Shown one piece after another: positions 60,535 to 64,000 of a DNA stretch of 64,000 nucleotides (position 1 is the stretch's first letter; each line of letters starts with the position of its first letter). Under the pieces are notes generated by a model, which had not been told where the DNA came from, ran no database searches, and worked only from the letters and a program-made list of their open reading frames with translations. Source of the stretch: Viscum album (lineage: Eukaryota > Streptophyta > Magnoliopsida > Santalales > Viscaceae); assembly GCA_963277665.1 (NCBI GenBank), contig OY728143.1:234103591-234167590 (forward strand), written 5' to 3'. A program made the position numbers and the translations under genes.

Positions 60535-60815
60535 AACCACAATGGTTACACCACAAAGGTAGAAGTACCACATAGGTAACACCACAATGATAGAAGTACC
60601 ACAGAGGTAACACCATGAAGACAACAACACGTAGGTAGAAGTACCACATAGGTAACACTATGATGAAAATACCACGAATGTAGAAGTACCAGACAAGTAA
60701 CACCACGAAGATATATGTACCACATAGGTAACACCATGAAGATAGAGGTAACACTTTGGTAACACCATGAAGACAACACTACAAAGGTAGATGTACCACC
60801 TAGGTAAAATAAAAA
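60535..60815. repeat. Minisatellite in D 5' LTR
   Basis: About eight diverged units of roughly 33 bp (some extended to about 50 bp by CATGAAGACAACA inserts) with the cores GTAGAAGTACCACATAGG and TAACACCATGAAGA. It is the same array as in the D 3' LTR. Confidence 0.8.
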
Positions 60816-61369
60816 TCTCATAAAGAGGAATAACTTAAGTACATAAATACATATGATTGGTCATAAGCTAGATCATCTGATTCTGTTAAAAGCCACTGTT
60901 TCCGACCCACATAGGATTGCTATGCACTAACCCACATAGGATCTAATAGAAACTGACCCACATAGGATCGATAGATGCTGACCCACACAGGATCAATGTT
61001 TTTTCTTCATGTTACAGCATGCCACATGATTCCTCGCACCTGGTGCGCTCGAGTTCCGTTGAATCTGCCCTCGAAATATCAGTCATACGTCGAATGTATT
61101 TATGCTTCAAAAAGTAGGAACCCAAAGGACTTTAATTTCGTAAGGGTTCCAATGTGACAGAAGGTGCGTCAATCAGATTCACGGTCTGTGAGTAATAAGT
61201 GTTTTAGTTCCAAGGGCCTGTTTGGACTCAGGTATGATCCAAACCGGCCATACTCCACATTTCTCAAAAACTCAATTGGTGTATACCAAATGGACCACCT
61301 CGATCCCAGGATCCCATGGACATGAACAGTTCATCAAATGGATGTCTAGTTTTCATGATACGAACCTTT

Positions 61370-62190
61370 ATGTTTTTATGGGTCTGGTTGAGCCCTGGTC
61401 CGGCCCGACATGGTTCAGGTCAACCCGACCTGGCTCAACTGGGCCACGACAGGCTCAACCCCTTGGGCCGAGGTCTAGCCTAGCTTGAAAGGGGGCGTGG
61501 ACCATCATTCAAGGGGGCGGCACACTGAACTCCGGTGGCCTGACCCATGGAAGCGCGAACAACTGGGCTTGCGCGGCCTAGCCCGCCTTGGTGTGCGGCC
61601 CGACCCATGGCGGGATGCAGCTTGTTTTCCTGTGTGTCCCTACTCATAGTGGAGTTTGGCCCACTGGCACGGGCGGCCCATTGGGCATGGTCTGCTCGAG
61701 CTAGAATGGGATGAGAGACGCCCCCCATTGGGAAGGCGAAGCGGCAACGCATAAGGGCACTACCAATTCACCACAGGACCCACTACGACTCCCACTGCCG
61801 CGACGTCGTAGCCGCGGTTCCTTTGGCGGTGCGCTGGTCATGCCAAACTCCTCTTCCTCGTCTGGGTGGTGTGTCAGCCGCCTCCTCCAACCGTTATGAT
61901 TAACGAGCCATATACGGTTCCTCTGGCGGCGCGGGTGCGTCACCCCTTTTCTCGTGGCAGGGTAGTGTGATGGGCACTGCCTACATCCACCGTGGCGTCA
62001 GCCACAACCCCCATCTCATCGGCGGCCTGCAAAGGTGTGCTGCCCCACTTCCACAGCCAGCCGACGCCTGCCGATCCACTGAACACCACTGTGTGGTGTC
62101 GCAACCGCCTCTTATGCCAGGCGGTAGTGCGCCGCCTCTATCGTGGCTTGACAGTACCACTGTACCGACAGTCTTCAATGGAGAACGCAA
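61370..62190. repeat. GC-rich island in D 5' LTR
   Basis: Homologous to 53420-54200 in the other LTR but visibly diverged. Open frames on both strands are not conserved between the two copies in length or phase, which argues against coding function. Confidence 0.6.
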
Positions 62191-63051
62191 GGGTAGGAAG
62201 GTAGATGAAGGTTCGTTCCGGGTTTTTCAGGCCCACTCCCTCCATATTAGATTGTAATCAACCCAAGGGAATAAAATGGATTCCACAACTCTTGAAATTA
62301 ATATAAAAATTAAACCCTGCCACTATAATTATGGATAAATGCATGCGGTTGAGGAAGTTGGTCGATGTTCGCCATCCCCCGCAACTAGCCTTCAACGATG
62401 TCGCTCGCTCATCGATATTCGATTAGGGGTTTCAATTCCAATTGTCATCGCTCACTGGAATTGGATCCATCCTCCAAGGGTTTGTCATCTTGGTACTTTG
62501 TTAGGACTTCGTTGCTTTGTGAAAAAGTTTTGATACCTCTCCCCAAGATCCATATAAATAAGGGATGGGGAGGGTGTCTAACGCTCATGGGATTTATGAG
62601 GGTTCATTAATTAGGAACCGTCCTCAATCCCAAAACACTGTTACTTAGGATATAAGGGTCAAGAAATTTAATGGCTTGACACATCATTGGTCCCATATTG
62701 CTGCTGGTCCATTGGAGGAAAAGAATGAAATAAATAAAATAAAAAAGTTATTTTATTAATTCTTTTAAAAAGAAAAAAAATCATACTATTTCTCCTGTCA
62801 TACTGTGGTTGAAGTGAAGTCTCCCTTAAGCGAATACAGGTGCTATTTATTCAACGGTGACCTTAGATTATTAATCTGAGCATCAGTTCTAATGTTAGAA
62901 AATTCTGCTTGTGCATTCATCGATCGTACCTTAAAAAAAGTTCTAAAATTTATTTTGGGCACACCAGGCCTCAGAATCACATGCCATCAATTTTCGCAGA
63001 CTCTTAATAATTCCATGTAAAAAAATTACATGGAAAATTCGTGACTTAGCA

Positions 63052-63550
63052 ATTTTTGAAAATAGCCAACATGCTATTTGAAAAATAAACCACATTCAAT
63101 ATACCATAAGAATTCAATTTGTTTGTCAAAATCATTCATTTGAAACAAAAATACATTTTTTAAAATCAATATTTTTTTACAACATTAATCATTCCTCAAA
63201 ATTATGTATAAAATCCTAGTGGAAATTAATTACTCCACAATGATTTCCATGCTCATCTCATTGGCTAAACCAATGACAACGAGATTCCTAAATCTTAGAA
63301 GTGTCTCCAAACACTTATGTAACCAACTCCCTAGTAACATGAAGTTCAACATAAATGGGATGGCTCCATCCTTTTATAATATACATTTCAAGTTGCATAA
63401 ATCCTACCATTGATTAATATTTGAACCCAATGAATAAAGAAGAATAAATTTCCACTCCCTGACTATGAAAATTGATGAAAACTTTTTAGTAAAGGACCAA
63501 ACAAGCTATTAAAATTTGTACCTCAAAGGAATTTCCAGAAAGATACCCTT
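63052..63550 (-). other. Element C 5' UTR, LTR-proximal part, with primer site
   Basis: This lies between the D 5' LTR and the C 5' LTR. Directly inside the LTR edge the minus strand reads GGGTATCTTTCT, a decayed match to the tRNA-Met primer site TGGTATCAGAGC. The sequence continues, after removal of D, at 17306 toward C gag. No gene is visible. Confidence 0.6.
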
Positions 63551-64000
63551 TGCAATGACCTGATCATTCTCATTGTCTTGAGAGAACAATGAGTCATTAC
63601 ATGTCCTTAAGATACATCCCAGAGACGCCTAATGATGGAAATAAATTCTGAAGTGAGTCAAGTACAAGTGGGGGAAGATTTACCATTTCATAAATAAAGA
63701 TATAAAGAAACAAACCATAACCCAACCATTCACTAAATGATACATGATCAAAAGAAATACAAATAATCAATATCATTTATTTCAAAACCAAATTAACATG
63801 TGAAACATAAGAATACCAGACAAGTATCAAAGTACACAGTTGAGAAAAAAAATGACTCTCAAGGGACCACAATACTCCTTGTTCTACAACCTCCAAGCTC
63901 CAAAATCACCGAACAACCCCAGTATCAAGAGGTAGTAAAAAAAATCTGGGAAACGTTACCTTTTTCCTATCTTGGAAGAAAACATATGAATAATCACCAA
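63551..64000 (-). repeat. Element C 5' LTR, truncated by window end
   Basis: This 450-bp segment aligns with 10571-11020 of the C 3' LTR (shared TCATTCTCATTG, AGAGAACAATGA and TTAAGATACATCCC). The TG edge at 63551 is next to a primer-site remnant, which identifies it as the 5' LTR of a minus-strand element. The rest is beyond the window. Confidence 0.75.

Larger units (their letters stand above)
59881..63051 (-). repeat. Element D 5' LTR
   Basis: This LTR is about 3.17 kb. Its left edge TGGTCATGACC is next to a degenerate primer site on the minus strand (AGTGGTTTTATATGA against TGGTATCAGAG). Its right edge GTGACTTAGCA corresponds to GGGACATTACA in the 3' LTR. It contains the stem-loop 60345-60369, a possible acceptor (TCTTTTGCAG, minus strand, 60306-60315), minisatellite 60535-60815, CTGACCCACACAGGATC repeats 60895-60990 and GC-rich island 61370-62190. 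Confidence 0.8.

Noticed and set aside
60535..60815. CRISPR-like array
   Set aside because: Units are diverged, contiguous and of variable length, with no unique spacers, in a plant LTR context. It is a minisatellite.
17307..63051. Tandem LTR-internal-LTR-internal recombinant of C and D
   Set aside because: The shared-LTR reading was considered first. It was rejected because C has its own, different LTR family at 10571-12635 and 63551-64000, and a tRNA-Met primer remnant abuts 63551, so D nested in the C 5' UTR explains every edge.

Overview
This window is nuclear DNA of a plant with a repeat-rich genome. It contains no host gene that I can support. It is AT-rich and consists almost entirely of nested Ty3/gypsy LTR retrotransposons. 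The readable pol segments show integrase, in most cases followed by a chromodomain-like TWE motif, and the primer-binding sites match the 3' end of initiator tRNA-Met. These features place the elements among the chromoviruses, most likely the Tekay/Del lineage. The species cannot be named from sequence alone.

Layout. An old plus-strand remnant (F, RT-RNase H at about 2150-3075) lies in an otherwise unreadable AT-rich left part (1-7290). A decayed minus-strand element E (7300-10570) is broken in its gag zinc-knuckle region by minus-strand element C (3' LTR 10571-12635, gag-pol 12650-17177, 5' UTR continuing at 63052-63550, 5' LTR from 63551 to beyond the window). C is broken in its 5' UTR by minus-strand element D (3' LTR 17307-18006 plus 52615-55035, internal part 55036-59880, 5' LTR 59881-63051). 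D's 3' LTR is broken inside a minisatellite by plus-strand element A (18007-52609, target duplication TAATA). A is in turn broken by element G (23698-34043) in its gag, by a tRNA-derived SINE (34552-34674), and by element B (38810-51385, duplication AATAT) in its 3' LTR. The order of insertion is therefore E, then C, then D, then A, then G, B and the SINE. Removing G and B restores A LTRs of 4722 and 4726 bp, and removing A restores a D LTR of about 3.1 kb, which confirms the model.

How the parts relate. B and A are subfamilies of one family. B has a full gag-pol frame (12 in-frame stops and one frameshift), while A has lost most of gag and all recognisable pol, so A looks like a non-autonomous derivative that could have moved with B-type proteins. 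G is a separate family. Its gag-pol is one uninterrupted reading frame for 4.57 kb except for 13 nonsense codons, with no frameshift.

Most interesting signals. (1) An 89-codon open frame inside both G LTRs, GC-richer than its surroundings, with a likely coiled coil. (2) Intron-like leaders in the A/B and G LTRs: TATA box, splice-donor match, a 36-nt exon-like block of constant length in all four A/B LTRs, and a pyrimidine-rich acceptor. (3) A short stem-loop/branch-point-like motif (TACTGRG...CTCACCCC) shared by the four LTR families A/B, G, D and C, with a compensating base-pair change. (4) Paired CpG-containing motifs about 190-200 bp apart, the first about 172 bp after the donor, in two unrelated LTR families. 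(5) GC-rich islands and minisatellites inside the D LTRs.
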